A stretch of 64,000 bases of DNA from positions 11,468,713 to 11,532,712 of the forward strand of contig NC_090744.1 of assembly GCF_036898095.1 (NCBI RefSeq), read 5' to 3'. Position numbers and translations under genes: made by a program. Within the stretch, counting starts at the first letter, position 1. Each line of letters begins with the position of its first letter. The notes below the pieces were generated by a model, which was not told the DNA's origin, ran no database searches, and worked only from the letters and a program-made list of their open reading frames with translations. Positions 62,637-64,000 of the stretch are shown here, in pieces. The DNA comes from Palaemon carinicauda (taxonomy: Eukaryota > Arthropoda > Malacostraca > Decapoda > Palaemonidae).

Positions 62637-63260
62637 CAAATGCTAAGCTACTATCCTAGTTGGAAAAGCAGGATGCTATAAGCCCAGGGGCTCCAACAGG
62701 GAAAATAGCCCAGTGAGGAAAGGATATAAGGAAAATTTAAATATTTTAAGAATAGTAACAACATTGAAATAGATATTTCCTGTATAAACTATAAACACTT
62801 TAACAAAACAAGAGGAAGAGAAACTAGATAGAACAGTGTGCCCGAGTGTACCCTCAAGCAAGAGAACTCTAACCCAAGACAGTGGAAGACCATGGTACAG
62901 AGGCTATGGCACTACCCAAGACTAGAGAACAATGGTTTGATTTTGGAGTGTCCTTCTCCTAGAAGAGCTGTTTACCATAGCTGAAGAGTCTCTTCTACCC
63001 TTACCAAGAGGAAAGTAGCCACTGAACAATCAGAGTGCAGTTAAAGTTAACCCCTTGGGTGAAGAAGAACTGTTTGGCAATCTCAATGTTGTCAGGTGTA
63101 AAAGGAAAGAGGAGAATCTGTAAAGAATAGGCCAGACTATTCGGTGTCCGTGTAGGCAAAGGGAAAGAACCGTAACCAGAGAGAAAGGTCCTATGTAGTA
63201 CAGTGTGGCCAGTTAAAGGACCCCATAACTCTCTAGCGGTAGGATTGAAGCTTAGCGAGT
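62637..63260 (-). mobile_element. LINE 3' fragment, right arm of the inverted pair, longer
   Basis: Starts with the 3'-end signature 'ctagttggaaaagcaggatg' in reverse and continues through the 3' UTR into sequence shared with 26,345-26,545 ('gaccatggtacagaggctatgg'). It ends at a second trinucleotide tract. Intronic, antisense to the FN3 gene. Confidence 0.78.
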
Positions 63261-63270
63261 AATGATGATG

Positions 63271-63316
<46 letters not shown>

Positions 63317-63334
63317 TAATAATAATAATAATAA
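63261..63334. repeat. (ATA)n trinucleotide microsatellite
   Basis: ATA units with a few ATG steps at the far end of the minus-strand LINE fragment. Confidence 0.95.
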
Positions 63335-63524
63335 TGTTGGGGCAATTCTAGACAATTTTATCTTGGTTTTAAGGGGAGGCCAAAGCCCAAGAATAGCCAT
63401 TCGATTATCCATGACAAGAGTATTTGCTTTGTGTCATATTTTTTAAGAAGATTATTAGGAATCAATTCATCTGTCAAGGTCCTAAAATTTTGTCAAAAGT
63501 ACAGGAAAAATTATTCAATAATGC

Positions 63525-63975
<451 letters not shown>

Positions 63976-64000
63976 AGTGAAGGAATACATCCATTAAGAA

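Overview
The window is eukaryotic nuclear DNA. It has spliced exons with GT-AG borders, very dense (TA)n, (TC)n and (ATT)n microsatellites, a tRNA-derived SINE, non-LTR, DIRS-type and Bel/Pao retrotransposons, MITEs and a long satellite array. This mix, above all a DIRS1-like element and LINEs with (TAA)n tails, fits a decapod crustacean, perhaps a caridean shrimp. The organism is inferred from repeat content and was not tested by any search.

Layout. 1-15.5 kb is non-coding DNA full of microsatellites, seven-copy SINE-family members (six of the seven lie here), a small element inserted in one SINE, a repeat family with inverted CTCCGCCA-type ends, and decayed LINE 3' ends. 15.6-22.0 kb is a nearly complete DIRS-like tyrosine-recombinase retrotransposon on the minus strand, lying inside a (TA)n tract. 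22.8-23.9 kb is a broken LINE, followed by a SINE. 24.2-27.9 kb is low-complexity DNA. 27.87-33.06 kb is a TIR element with a TA target site that has been split by a broken, 3'-truncated Bel/Pao retrotransposon. 33.16-33.42 kb is a second MITE. 33,501-34,000 is a 500-N assembly gap.

From 34.0 to 60.15 kb runs one satellite array of about 26 kb, built from a 15-bp monomer. A 16-bp variant monomer organises it into 76- and 91-bp higher-order units, and these into multi-kilobase duplicated blocks. About 20 bp after the array lies the 3' splice site of an exon. Three plus-strand exons (60,180-60,316; 60,931-61,153; 62,300-62,361) encode one fibronectin type III module and the start of another, with the phase 1-1 module borders typical of shuffled extracellular domains. 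The array is therefore probably intronic. Nearly every monomer carries GTAAGT or GTGAGT on the sense strand of that gene, so the intron holds a very large number of 5'-splice-site-like hexamers.

The only convincing host gene is the fibronectin type III gene. The other long open frames belong to mobile elements or are by-products of repeats whose period is a multiple of three.
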